Below are positions 50,747-59,800 of a stretch of DNA of 64,000 nt, piece after piece. The position numbers and the translations under genes are program-made. The first letter of the stretch is position 1. The number at the start of each line of letters is the position of its first letter. The notes beneath the pieces are model-generated. The model had not been told where the DNA came from, searched no databases, and saw only the letters and a program-made list of their open reading frames with translations. The DNA comes from Candidatus Dormiibacterota bacterium. GTDB taxonomy: Bacteria > Chloroflexota > Dormibacteria > Dormibacterales > Dormibacteraceae. Where the stretch lies: NCBI GenBank assembly GCA_003139695.1, contig PLJM01000017.1:124001-188000 (forward strand), in the 5' to 3' direction.

Positions 50747-51448
50747 TTAGCGCGTGTGGTGGCGGGCGATCGCCTCCTTGAGCGTCTCGACCACGCGACT
50801 CAGGTGCTCCCTCATGGCGACCTCGCTGCGGTCGGGATCGCGGGCAGCCAGCGCTTCGACGATCTCGGCGTGCTCGCGCAGCGAGCGGTCGGGCCGGCCG
50901 GGCTGGAGGATCGTGCGGTACTGGAACCTGATGCTCTGCGATTTGAGGTTGGCCACGAGCGTCGATGCCACCGCCTGGTCGGCGATAGCCCAGATCATCT
51001 CGTGGAAACGGGAGTTGAGCTCCGAATAGCCCAGCGGATCGCCGGCCTCGACGCGCGCGGTCATCTCTTCGAGCATCTGGCGAAGTTTCCGCACATGGCT
51101 TGGAGTAACCCTCGCCGCCGCGTGCCTGGCCAGCATCTGCTCGAGCGCCACGCGCACCTCTTCGATCTCGAGCGCCTCTCGATCGGAGACCAGCCGCACG
51201 CGAGCCCCTCGGTTGGGTTGGCGCTCCACCAGGCCTTCCTGGTCCAGCCTGACCAGCGCGGCCCGGATCGCCGTGCGGCCGGCGCCGAAGGTGCGGGCGA
51301 GGTCTGCTTCGACGAGCCTCTCGTTGGGCTGGAAGCGGCCGTCGACGATCGCCTCGCGGAGCCTCAGATATGCGCTCGACCCGCCCCGCGCGCCTTTCTC
51401 GGCTGCCGGTATGGACACTTCGGTGACTGCTGACGACGTGGTTGCCAT
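50747..51448 (-). CDS. GntR-family regulator, FCD (FadR) subfamily
   Basis: 233 residues from the ATG at 51448 (AAGGAAGG upstream). The winged helix is at about 30-95 (LREAIVDGRFQPNERLVEADLA, GAGRTAIRAALVRL), followed by the all-helical FCD effector domain with metal-site histidines (FHEMIW, REHAEI, REHL). FCD ligands are usually organic acids. It is divergent from the second ABC importer operon, with overlapping palindromes ATTGTCGACAAT and ACAATCGATTGT in the gap. It probably controls that operon and itself. Confidence 0.93.
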   Translation of the reverse strand: MATTSSAVTEVSIPAAEKGARGGSSAYLRLREAIVDGRFQPNERLVEADLARTFGAGRTAIRAALVRLDQEGLVERQPNRGARVRLVSDREALEIEEVRVALEQMLARHAAARVTPSHVRKLRQMLEEMTARVEAGDPLGYSELNSRFHEMIWAIADQAVASTLVANLKSQSIRFQYRTILQPGRPDRSLREHAEIVEALAARDPDRSEVAMREHLSRVVETLKEAIARHHTR

Positions 51449-51501
51449 GCTTCGACCTTCCTTGCCGGTAAGAATATGCGGCAGTCCAGCCGGATTGTGC
51501 A

Positions 51502-51524
51502 TAGAATTGTCGACAATCGATTGT
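51502..51524 (+). promoter_or_regulatory. -10 box and overlapping palindromic operators of the second ABC operon
   Basis: TAGAAT (51502-51507) is a likely -10 box. It is overlapped by the perfect palindrome ATTGTCGACAAT (51506-51517), which is itself overlapped by the perfect palindrome ACAATCGATTGT (51513-51524), over the expected start of transcription. These are candidate sites for the GntR/FCD regulator. Confidence 0.7.
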
Positions 51525-51553
51525 CCAGCTCAGTCTCTTAGCGAGGAGCGAAG

Positions 51554-52900
51554 GTGAACAAGACTCAACCAAGCGTCCGTCACCACTTGAATCGACCCGG
51601 CCTGATCTGCAGTGTCGCCCTTGTGCTGCTGGCCGCGTGCGGCGGGACCAGCTCAACCGGCGGCGGACTGGGCTCTGGCCCGCTGCTCGTCGGCGTCCTT
51701 GCTCCCTTCTCGGGTGCCGACGCCAGCTTCGGTCCTCGGTACCTCGCCGGCTGCTATGCGGCCGCGCTGTCGATCAATGGCGCCGGTGGCATCGGCGGTC
51801 GCCAGGTGAGCTGCCAGTCGTTCGACACGAAAGGCGAGCCGGCCGACGCAGTGCCGGCCGCGAACTCGATGATCGCCGGCAACTCGAACCTCATGGGAGT
51901 GGTCGGCTGCACCTCCGATGAGGCGTCCACAGTCGTCCCGATCCTCGACCGCTCCCACATCCCCATGACCTGCATGACCGGCCAGTCCGAGTTCAACAAG
52001 ACGAGCTTCAAGTATTTCCACCGGCTCGTCCCGCCGGACTCATTCGACGCATACGCGATGATCGGCAGTGCCCTCTTCGGCCCGGGCCACGCCCCGTACA
52101 CGAACGTCGCGCTGGTGTTCGGTGACGACATTGGCTCGCAGACGTTCGTCGGCCCCGCCGTCGCCGCGCTGACGAAGCTGGGTGTGAAGATCGCCATCAA
52201 CCAGGCCATCAAGCTGGGCGCCTCGTCGTACCGGACCGAGGTCGCCAAATTGCTGCTTACGAAACCTGACGTCATCCTCACCGAAACCATCGGCTCCGCC
52301 GGCACATATATGAGCGAAGTCAAGCAGCAGAACGGCGGCCACGTGATCCCGTTCATCGGCACGTCCGCCACCATCGACCCGGTTTGGTTCAAGCAGGTGA
52401 GCACCGCCATCGGACTCACCGACTTTCTCGCCAACTACCAGGCGGTGGATCTAAAGCTGACATTGTCCGGATCTGGCTACGACGAGTTCAAGACCCAGTT
52501 GACTGCCGCTGACGCGAAGTTCTCGGGCTCGAATGCGCTCACCTACCAGGGCAAGAGCCCAACCGTCCACCTGTACGACGGGATCATCATGACCGCCCTC
52601 GCGATGGTGGCGGCCAAGAGCGCCGACCCGACCGTGTACAACCCCAAGATTTTCGACATCGCCAACGGGGTCGCCGGCGCCACTGTGGTCAGCACTTTCA
52701 AGGATGGCGTCACGGCGCTCAACGCCGGCCAGTCGATCCGGTACGTGGGCGCAGCCGGCGAGAACAATTTCAACCAGTGGAACAACTCACAGCAGGGCTA
52801 CAACCTGGTCACGATGGACAAGAGTGGCAACGAGGTCGTCCTCGGTTCGCTGTCCGAGTCGCAGACCCAGCAGATCATCGACGCGGGCGGCAGCGCATAG
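51554..52900 (+). CDS. branched-chain-amino-acid-type ABC transporter substrate-binding lipoprotein (second system)
   Basis: 448 residues from a GTG with GAGGAGCG upstream. The signal peptide ends in a lipobox (LLAAC). The Peripla_BP_6 fold is visible in LLVGVLAPFSGADASFG and the VGCTSDEASTVVP segment. It differs clearly from the first binding protein at 38556, so the ligand is probably different. It is the first gene of a six-gene operon ending with an FAH-family hydrolase. Confidence 0.92.
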   Translation: MNKTQPSVRHHLNRPGLICSVALVLLAACGGTSSTGGGLGSGPLLVGVLAPFSGADASFGPRYLAGCYAAALSINGAGGIGGRQVSCQSFDTKGEPADAVPAANSMIAGNSNLMGVVGCTSDEASTVVPILDRSHIPMTCMTGQSEFNKTSFKYFHRLVPPDSFDAYAMIGSALFGPGHAPYTNVALVFGDDIGSQTFVGPAVAALTKLGVKIAINQAIKLGASSYRTEVAKLLLTKPDVILTETIGSAGTYMSEVKQQNGGHVIPFIGTSATIDPVWFKQVSTAIGLTDFLANYQAVDLKLTLSGSGYDEFKTQLTAADAKFSGSNALTYQGKSPTVHLYDGIIMTALAMVAAKSADPTVYNPKIFDIANGVAGATVVSTFKDGVTALNAGQSIRYVGAAGENNFNQWNNSQQGYNLVTMDKSGNEVVLGSLSESQTQQIIDAGGSA

Positions 52901-52931
52901 CCCCACCACTTAGCAACAGGAGCCAAGCGCC

Positions 52932-53816
52932 GTGGAACTTTATGTAGCGGCGCTTGGCTTCGGCTTGATCAGCGTCTCCGTGATCGCGATCGCCGCAGTC
53001 GGCTTCACCATGCAGTTCGGGATCACAAACATGATCAACCTCGCTTACGGCGAGGTCATGATCGTTTGCGCCTACGTTGCTTTCTATGTGAATCGGGCCG
53101 GCGTCAATGTCTGGGCCGCCATGATCGCCGCCGCCCTGGCCGGCGCCGTGCTGTCCTTCTTGTTGAACCGATTCCTATACGCGCCCTTCCAGCGCAAGGG
53201 AACGAACCTCATCGGGATGGTGATCATCTCCCTGGCGGCCTCTCTGATTCTCGCCAACATCCTGCTGCCGATCGTCGGTTACGACACCTCTTCGTACCAG
53301 GTTGACCAGGGCCCGCTCCTGCGCTGGAACGGGCTGGTGCTGACGACTGCCCAGATCGCGATCATCGTGGTCGCCGTGCTCCTGATGCTGGCCATCCACG
53401 GCTTGCTCAGGTACACACGACTGGGAAAGGCGATGCGCGCCACCGCGGCCAACCCAATCCTGGCCCGCAACTGCGGCATTCCGACCCAACGTGTGATTGA
53501 TATGGTCTGGCTCCTCACCGGGGCCCTGTGCGGCGTGGCGGGCGTGGTCGCCGGTATGAACTCGGAGAATTTTGCCGTCGCCAGCGGCGCCGCCTACCTG
53601 ATCACGATCATCGCGGCCGCGGTGCTGGGAGGCGCGGGCCAGCCATACGGCGCGATGATCGGGGCCCTCATCATCGGCATCGTGACCGAGCTGAGCGCCG
53701 CTGCGATCGCCCCCGAGTACAAGGAGGTCGTGGCCTTCACGATCCTCGTCCTGGTGATGGTGCTGCGCCCGCAGGGGTTGCTGGCGAAGCGGGGCGCCCT
53801 GGCGGCGGCCGGATGA
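52932..53816 (+). CDS. ABC transporter permease, LivH type (second system)
   Basis: 294 residues starting at GTG after AGGAG. About eight transmembrane helices. The segments IAAVGFTMQFGITNMINLAYGE and LGGAGQPYGAMIGALIIG are typical. It overlaps the LivM-type gene by four bases (ATGA). Confidence 0.92.
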   Translation: MELYVAALGFGLISVSVIAIAAVGFTMQFGITNMINLAYGEVMIVCAYVAFYVNRAGVNVWAAMIAAALAGAVLSFLLNRFLYAPFQRKGTNLIGMVIISLAASLILANILLPIVGYDTSSYQVDQGPLLRWNGLVLTTAQIAIIVVAVLLMLAIHGLLRYTRLGKAMRATAANPILARNCGIPTQRVIDMVWLLTGALCGVAGVVAGMNSENFAVASGAAYLITIIAAAVLGGAGQPYGAMIGALIIGIVTELSAAAIAPEYKEVVAFTILVLVMVLRPQGLLAKRGALAAAG

Positions 53817-54814
53817 ACAGCTACTACGCTGCCACGCTCGCCGTCTACGCCGCCGTCGACATCATCGCCTGCATTGCGCTCAATCTCCAGTTCGGGGTCT
53901 CGGGCATCGTCAATTTCAGCTTCATCGTGTTTCAGTCGATCGGCGCGTACACCGCCGCGGTCCTTTCGATGCCGCCCGATACCGCCAACGGCGCTTACCA
54001 GGTCTATATCGGCGGGTTCCAACTTCCGTTCCCGATCCCGTGGATCGGCGGAGCGATTGCCGGCGGCCTTCTCGCGATCCCGGTCGGCCTGGTCGTCCTC
54101 AGGAAGCTGAGGAGCGACTACCAGGCCATCTCCCTCCTCGTCCTCTCGGTAATCGCGAATTCCGTGATCATGAATGCTCGGACGTTCCTGAACGGTGCAG
54201 CCGGAATCGCGCAGGTGCCAGGGCCGTTTTCCGACCAGGTCGACCCGCTCAGTCAGACCTACCAGCTCCTGTACGTCGGGTTGACCATTCCGTGCGTGCT
54301 GCTTGTGTGGCTGGTGGCCTCGAGGATCGTCAACTCGCCCTTCGGCCGCAGCCTGCGGGCGATGCGCGAGCACGAGGTGGCGGCCACCGCTATTGGCAAG
54401 AACCCTGTCCAGCTCAAGATGACGATCTTCATCGTCGGCGGTGTCATCGCCGGGCTCTCCGGTGCGATCCTGGTGGGCTACATCGCGGTGTGGGCGCCGT
54501 CAGAGTGGCTTTACCCCGAGACGATCATCCTTTTCGCCGCAGTCATCGTCGGCGGGCGCGGCAACAATGTAGGCGCGATGCTGGGTGCGCTCCTCGTGCC
54601 CGTGGGTTTCTTCGAAGTGACCCGCCTGATACCCGCGACAATCGGCGGCTGGGTGCCTCCGCCAAACCTGATCCCGGCCATGGAATGGGTGGCGATCGGC
54701 CTGCTCATCATCGGGTTCCTGTGGTTCAGGCCCGAAGGCGTGAGGCCGGAGCCGAGGCGCGTCTTCGGAGGAGCACCGGTGCCTGAGGATCTGGTAAGTG
54801 CCGGCAGCTCTTAA
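53813..54814 (+). CDS. ABC transporter permease, LivM type (second system)
   Basis: 333 residues from the ATG at 53813; the longer open frame upstream overlaps livH-type coding and is rejected. About nine helices. The conserved loop SPFGRSLRAMREHEVAATAIGK and the GGRGNNVGAMLGA segment are present. It overlaps the next ATPase gene by 17 bases. Confidence 0.92.
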   Translation: MNSYYAATLAVYAAVDIIACIALNLQFGVSGIVNFSFIVFQSIGAYTAAVLSMPPDTANGAYQVYIGGFQLPFPIPWIGGAIAGGLLAIPVGLVVLRKLRSDYQAISLLVLSVIANSVIMNARTFLNGAAGIAQVPGPFSDQVDPLSQTYQLLYVGLTIPCVLLVWLVASRIVNSPFGRSLRAMREHEVAATAIGKNPVQLKMTIFIVGGVIAGLSGAILVGYIAVWAPSEWLYPETIILFAAVIVGGRGNNVGAMLGALLVPVGFFEVTRLIPATIGGWVPPPNLIPAMEWVAIGLLIIGFLWFRPEGVRPEPRRVFGGAPVPEDLVSAGSS

Positions 54815-55571
54815 CCCTTCGCTGCTGGTGGCGGAAGACGTGCACAGGCACTTCGAAGGCATGCATGCCGTCGACGGGGTGTCCATCGAGGTGCCGACCG
54901 GAAAGATCACAGGCCTGATCGGACCGAATGGCGCCGGCAAGTCGACGTTTCTCGCGGTGCTGGCGGGGACCCTGCCCGCCTCCGAAGGGACCATCGTCTA
55001 TGACGGCCAGGACATCACCCGGATGCCCGCGTACGCGCGGGCCCGCCGCGGCCTCGTGCGCACCTTCCAGCTGCCCTCAGAGTTCGCTCGGCTCACGGTT
55101 CTCGAGAACCTGCTCGTGGCCGCTCCGAAAAATCGTGGTGACTCGTTGTGGGGTGCGTTGAGGGGCAAGGGTTACTGGATGGTCGATGAGCAGCCTTTGA
55201 TCGACCAGGCGCGCGGTCTCCTCAAGCGGTTCGGTATGACCGCGAAGGAGTCGGACTACGCAGGCACCATGAGCGGCGGCCAGAAGCGGCTGATCGAGAT
55301 CATGCGCGCGCTGATGTTGAAGCCCAGGGTCCTGTTGCTCGACGAGCCGATGTCCGGCGTTCACCCATCGATCGTCGAGGAGATCCATCACTACCTCCAG
55401 GAGCTGCGTAGGGAAGGCTTGACGATTCTGATGGTCGAGCACGAGCTGCACCTGGTGGAGCGCCTGTGCGATTCGGTGGTCGTCATGGCGCAGGGAAAGG
55501 TGATCGGCAGCGGGACCATGGCCACATTGAGACAGCAGAAAGAGATTGTTGACGCTTACCTCGTTGGATAA
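54798..55571 (+). CDS. ABC transporter ATPase, LivG type (second system)
   Basis: 257 residues from a GTG at 54798. Walker A IGPNGAGKST, the LivG-type GLVRTFQLPSEFARLTVLEN, signature MSGGQKRLIEI and Walker B VLLLDEPMSGVHPS are intact. The end overlaps the LivF-type gene by 26 bases. Confidence 0.92.
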   Translation: MPAALNPSLLVAEDVHRHFEGMHAVDGVSIEVPTGKITGLIGPNGAGKSTFLAVLAGTLPASEGTIVYDGQDITRMPAYARARRGLVRTFQLPSEFARLTVLENLLVAAPKNRGDSLWGALRGKGYWMVDEQPLIDQARGLLKRFGMTAKESDYAGTMSGGQKRLIEIMRALMLKPRVLLLDEPMSGVHPSIVEEIHHYLQELRREGLTILMVEHELHLVERLCDSVVVMAQGKVIGSGTMATLRQQKEIVDAYLVG

Positions 55572-56328
55572 GCAATCGCCGCCGGCCGACCGGCCGGCGC
55601 CGATCCTTCGAGCCGAAGGGATCACCTCCGGCTACGGCGGCGTGCCCGTCGTACGCGGCGTCAGCATCTCGATGGGCAAGGGCGAGATCGTCGCGGTCAT
55701 CGGACCGAATGGCGCGGGCAAGAGCACGCTGCTCAAGACCCTCGTCGGCATCCTTCGGTCGAGCAGCGGAAGGATTCTGCTCGGCGCCGATGACGTCACC
55801 GGCCATCCACCAGAAGACCTGGCCAAGCGCGGCGTCGGTTACGTGCCGCAGGTGCAGGACATCTTCGAGCCCCTCTCGGTCAGGGAGAACCTTGAGATGG
55901 GTGGTTACCTGCTCAAGGACTCAGCGATCGAAGGGCGGATAAAAGAGGTCTGCGACGTCTTTCCGCTGCTGGCGCCAATGATGCGGCGGCGTGCCGACAA
56001 GCTGAGCGGCGGCGAACGAAAGATGCTCGCCATCGGCCGCGTGCTGATGCTCGATCCCAGAGTCCTCATCCTCGACGAGCCGACCGCCAACCTCGCGCCC
56101 ATCCTCGCGGACGCCGTCCTTAGCGAGCAGGTGCGCCGGCTGGCTGATGCGGGCAAGGCTGTGTTGCTGGTCGAGCAGAGGGCCCGCGCCGCCATGCAGA
56201 TCGCGGACTGGACAGTCGTTCTCGTTTCCGGGCAGACCCGCTTGGAGGGCCGCCCCAAAGATCTCCTCGAACGCTCTGACTTCGAGGCCCTTTTTCTAGG
56301 AGCCGGACCCCCGGTTCAGGAGGATTGA
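55546..56328 (+). CDS. ABC transporter ATPase, LivF type (second system)
   Basis: 260 residues from a TTG at 55546; TTG 55561 is also possible and no ATG or GTG lies before the conserved domain. Walker A IGPNGAGKST, YVPQVQDIFEPLSVREN, signature LSGGERKML and Walker B VLILDEPTANLAP are present. It is followed four bases later by the FAH-family hydrolase. Confidence 0.92.
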   Translation: MLTLTSLDKQSPPADRPAPILRAEGITSGYGGVPVVRGVSISMGKGEIVAVIGPNGAGKSTLLKTLVGILRSSSGRILLGADDVTGHPPEDLAKRGVGYVPQVQDIFEPLSVRENLEMGGYLLKDSAIEGRIKEVCDVFPLLAPMMRRRADKLSGGERKMLAIGRVLMLDPRVLILDEPTANLAPILADAVLSEQVRRLADAGKAVLLVEQRARAAMQIADWTVVLVSGQTRLEGRPKDLLERSDFEALFLGAGPPVQED

Positions 56329-56332
56329 CCGC

Positions 56333-57265
56333 ATGCGTCTTTTGATGTTCCAGCACGGAGGCGGCCGCAGGCTTGGAGTCCTGACCGGCGGTCGATCCGA
56401 AACCGTCATCGATCTCACGGAGCTCGCCGCCGCCACCGGCTCCACGCCGCCGCCGGCGGACATCATGGCGCTGATCGACGCCGGCGATGCGGGCCTGGCA
56501 TCGGTCAAGCAGCTGGTCGCGAAGCTGAAGCCGTCAGCTGTTGCTCCGATCACGCATCCGCTCGCCGACGTCAGGCTGCTCGCGCCTCTCGACCCGCCGA
56601 GGGGAAACGTGATCGCCATCGGACGCAATTACGCCAAGCACGCCGCGGAGACGGCCGCCAAGGGCGAGAAGCCAAAGCCGCCGACGGTTTTTTCCAAAGC
56701 GATTACCTCCATCACAGGACCGTATGACGACATTCCGATCGACCCCGGAGTCAGCGCGGAGATCGATTGGGAGGTCGAGCTTGGAGTGGTCATCGGCAAG
56801 GCCGGCGTCAACATCACCAAGGAGGACGCGCTCGAGCACGTCTTCGGCTACACGGTGATCAACGACGTCACAGCTCGCGACATTCAGAGCGACTGGGGCG
56901 GCCAGTATTTCAAGGGCAAGAGCCTCGACGCGTCGTGTCCGAGCGGGCCCTGGGTGGTCACGCCAGACGAAGTTGAGGATCCCCAGGCGTTGAGCCTGCG
57001 CCTCACCGTCAACGGGACCGTCAAGCAGGACGGGACCACCTCCGAGATGATCCACCCGGTGGACTCCATCATCTCGTGGGTCTCGGTCGGCATGACGCTC
57101 CTGCCGGGGATGATGATCGCGACGGGTACCCCTGACGGAGTCGGCTTCGCGCGCAAGCCGCCCGAGTTCATCCATGTCGGCGACGTGGTCGAGGCGGAGG
57201 TCGAAGGAATCGGCACGCTGCGAAACAAGTTCGTGGCTACGCGGCACCCGCGAAGAATGGATTAA
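56333..57265 (+). CDS. fumarylacetoacetate hydrolase (FAH) family enzyme
   Basis: 310 residues. An N-terminal domain of about 75 residues (GVLTGGRSETVIDL) precedes the FAH core (IAIGRNYAKHAAE). The metal-binding glutamates lie in EIDWEVELGVVIGK and the Asp in NDVTARDIQSDWGGQYFKGK. Family activities include C-C hydrolysis of acylpyruvates, isomerisation of hydroxymuconates and keto-pentenoate hydration. Its place at the end of the second importer operon, controlled by a GntR/FCD regulator, suggests it handles a ring-cleavage or keto-acid product of the imported compound (inference). Confidence 0.92.
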   Translation: MRLLMFQHGGGRRLGVLTGGRSETVIDLTELAAATGSTPPPADIMALIDAGDAGLASVKQLVAKLKPSAVAPITHPLADVRLLAPLDPPRGNVIAIGRNYAKHAAETAAKGEKPKPPTVFSKAITSITGPYDDIPIDPGVSAEIDWEVELGVVIGKAGVNITKEDALEHVFGYTVINDVTARDIQSDWGGQYFKGKSLDASCPSGPWVVTPDEVEDPQALSLRLTVNGTVKQDGTTSEMIHPVDSIISWVSVGMTLLPGMMIATGTPDGVGFARKPPEFIHVGDVVEAEVEGIGTLRNKFVATRHPRRMD

Positions 57266-57313
57266 CGGCTAAGGGGGAACCCCGGCCAACCCTGCCGCGC
57301 CAGTGCTGGTGTC

Positions 57314-58285
57314 CTAAAGCAGAGCTCGAGACGCGCCGGCACGCGTCCTTTCGTCCAGGAGCTTGACCAGCCGGTAGACGACGCTCAACGAGGGCACCGG
57401 GACTCCAGCGCCGCCGGCGAGCTCGACCACGGCGCCCACCAGGGCGTCGACCTCGAGAGGACGGCCCGCTTCCAGGTCCTGCAGCATCGAGGTCTTGTGC
57501 TGGCCGGTCGCGGCCGCGCCCGCCATCCGCTTTTCGATGGTCAGCGGCACCTCGACACCCAGCGCCGTCGCCACTGCGTCCACCTCCTCCATCAGCGTCC
57601 GGACGAGGTCGCGCGTGATCGGTGAGGTCACCATGTCCGCGAGCGATGCTCGGGTCAGGGCGCTGACCGGGTTGAGGGTCGCGTTGCCGAGAAGCTTCAG
57701 CCAGATCTCGTTTCGTATCCGCAATTGCACCGGGGCTTTCAGGCCGGCCTTGACCAGCATCGAGGAGATCGCCTGGACCCGCTCGCTCTTCGAGCCATCG
57801 GGCTCGCCGACGGTGAAACGGTTGCCTTCGAGGTGCTCGACCACACCCGGCTCGACCACCTGGGCAGCCGGGTAAGCGATGCACCCGACCACCTTGCCGT
57901 ACGGGATGCTTCGCGCGATGACCCCGCCCGGATCGACCGCTTCCAGGTGGCGGTCCTGGAAATACCACCACGGAATTCCGTTCTGCGCGCCGACGATGCA
58001 CGCGCCGTCCGCGAGGTTCGCCCCAATCGTCTCCGCCACAACGGGAATCGAATGAGCCTTCAACGTGAGAAACACGACCTCCGCGCGGTTGATCGCTCTC
58101 ATGTCGTCGGTGCACTCGGGCCGGGCCGTGAACTCTTTGCCAGCGCTTCGCACACTCACGCCGTGGCTCCGCATCGCAGCGAGATGCGGCCCACGTGCGA
58201 TCAGGATCACGTCTTCGCCGCTGCGAGAGAGGTAGGCGCCAAGCAGGCCACCTATCGCTCCTGCTCCAACGATGGCCACGCTCAC
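57314..58285 (-). CDS. ketopantoate reductase (ApbA/PanE) family dehydrogenase
   Basis: 323 residues from a GTG at 58285, four bases after the synthetase stop. It has the NADP fold VAIVGAGAIGGLLGAYLSRSG and VVFLTLKAHSIP, with the C-terminal lysine/asparagine region RNEIWLKLLGNATLNPVSALT. The family reduces 2-dehydropantoate, but a copy clustered with an acyl-CoA synthetase and no pantothenate genes may act on another 2-oxo acid. It converges with the FAH gene across a 48-base gap. Confidence 0.88.
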   Translation of the reverse strand: MSVAIVGAGAIGGLLGAYLSRSGEDVILIARGPHLAAMRSHGVSVRSAGKEFTARPECTDDMRAINRAEVVFLTLKAHSIPVVAETIGANLADGACIVGAQNGIPWWYFQDRHLEAVDPGGVIARSIPYGKVVGCIAYPAAQVVEPGVVEHLEGNRFTVGEPDGSKSERVQAISSMLVKAGLKAPVQLRIRNEIWLKLLGNATLNPVSALTRASLADMVTSPITRDLVRTLMEEVDAVATALGVEVPLTIEKRMAGAAATGQHKTSMLQDLEAGRPLEVDALVGAVVELAGGAGVPVPSLSVVYRLVKLLDERTRAGASRALL

Positions 58286-58289
58286 GGCG

Positions 58290-59798
58290 TCATTTCGGAT
58301 TGAGAGCTTCTGCGACCGCACGGCGCTGAATCTTTCCCGTCGCGGTGGTGGGGATCTTGTCGACGATGTAGAGCTTGCGGGGCACCTTGTAATCGGCCAG
58401 GCGCTCGCGCGCGAAAGCGATAAGCTCCTTCTCGGTTACCGGCTCCTTGAGCACCACGGCGGCGACCACCTCCTCGCCCCAGGCCGGGTGTGGCGAGCCG
58501 AACGCCACGGCCTCACCGACGGCAGGGTGCTGCATGAGGACGTCATCGATCTCTCGTGGCGCAATCTTTTCGCCTCCGCGGTTGATCATCTCCTTGAGCC
58601 GCCCGATCAGCGAGAGGTAGCCGTCGGCGTCCATCGTGCCCTGGTCGCCGGTGCGAAACCAGCCGTCCACGAATGACGTGGCGTTGGCTTCCGGGTTGTT
58701 CGAGTAGCCGTCGATTACGTTTGGGCCCCGGATCACGACTTCTCCAACACTGCCTTCGGGGAGCAGCTCCCCGGCGTCGGTCATGATGCCGATCCGCACC
58801 CCCGTGCCTGTACCCACCGTTCCCGGCCGCCGAGGGGCCGGCGGCAGCGGGTTGGACGCCATCTGGTGTGAGGCCTCGGTCATGCCGTAGGCCTCCACCA
58901 CCGGCGCCCCGAACCTCGATTCGAGTTGGGCCATGGTCTCGGGCGAGAGGGCGGAGGAGCTCGAGCGAATGAACCGCAGCCCGTCGGCGCCGGGCGGCCT
59001 CTCACCGCGGTTGCGCATGAGCAACATCTGATGCATCGTCGGGACCGCCGAGTACCAGGTTGCGTGGTGGTCGTGGAGAGTCGGCCAGAACGTCATAGGG
59101 TCGAACTTCGGCGGCACGACGACAAGACCGCCGGAGCGGAAGGTGGCCATCGTCGAGGCCATGAGGCCATGGATGTGGAACAGCGGCATGACGCACAGGG
59201 CAACGTCGTTTGGCTGCAGGATGTACGTGGACGCGATGTTCCCGGCCGACGCGACAAGGTTGCGGTGCCGGAGGGGTACCAGCTTGGGGCGGCTGGTGGT
59301 GCCGCTGGTGTGCAGGACAAGCGCCACGTCGTCGTCCCCAGGTGCGCCGGCGGTCCTGGATCGGTCGCGCGGCGTATCGCTCTCCATGGCGAGCCCGCCA
59401 TGGCTGTCCATCTGGGCTTCCACGAGGCTGACACCCGAGGGCATCGCGCGGCGCGCGGCTTCGCCCTGGCCGGGTGGGACGACGAGAACACGCGCGGCGG
59501 TGTCCTGCAGGTAGAAGCGGAACTCGTCCTCTTTATATGCGGCGTTCAGCGGAGCGGCTGTGCCCACAGCGGCAGCCGCCAGAAACAGCACAATCGCCTC
59601 GGCGCTGTTTGGCAGCACCAGCGCCACCCTGTCCTCGCGGCCCACCCCGAGCTGGGTCAGGTGGTCGGCGGCGACGGCGACCTGCTCGCGGAGCTCGCGA
59701 TAGGTCAGGCGTACGCCCGCCGGGACGGCGATGGCGGGGTCGGACGCCGCTCCATGTTGCAGCACGTCGAGCAGGGTTTGGCCGGCCATCGTCACCAA
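58290..59798 (-). CDS. AMP-forming acyl-CoA synthetase, oxalate-CoA ligase-like
   Basis: 502 residues; an ATG at 59789 is an alternative start. The phosphate-binding loop HTSGTTSRPKLVPL, VVEAYGMTEASHQMASNP, WFRTGDQG and the final lysine in PTTATGKIQRR are all present. The combination PLFHIHGLMA, RSSSSALSP and MTEASHQMASNPLP strongly resembles the AAE3 oxalyl-CoA synthetase group rather than fatty acyl-CoA ligases. No oxalyl-CoA decarboxylase lies in the window. It is followed by the ketopantoate reductase-like gene in the same operon. Confidence 0.9.
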   Translation of the reverse strand: MVTMAGQTLLDVLQHGAASDPAIAVPAGVRLTYRELREQVAVAADHLTQLGVGREDRVALVLPNSAEAIVLFLAAAAVGTAAPLNAAYKEDEFRFYLQDTAARVLVVPPGQGEAARRAMPSGVSLVEAQMDSHGGLAMESDTPRDRSRTAGAPGDDDVALVLHTSGTTSRPKLVPLRHRNLVASAGNIASTYILQPNDVALCVMPLFHIHGLMASTMATFRSGGLVVVPPKFDPMTFWPTLHDHHATWYSAVPTMHQMLLMRNRGERPPGADGLRFIRSSSSALSPETMAQLESRFGAPVVEAYGMTEASHQMASNPLPPAPRRPGTVGTGTGVRIGIMTDAGELLPEGSVGEVVIRGPNVIDGYSNNPEANATSFVDGWFRTGDQGTMDADGYLSLIGRLKEMINRGGEKIAPREIDDVLMQHPAVGEAVAFGSPHPAWGEEVVAAVVLKEPVTEKELIAFARERLADYKVPRKLYIVDKIPTTATGKIQRRAVAEALNPK

Positions 59799-59800
59799 TC

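Noticed and set aside
50736-51656. Long minus-strand frame continuous with the MntP-like gene
   Set aside because: It lies over the GntR gene in another frame and is Arg/Pro/Gly-rich, typical of a GC-rich shadow.
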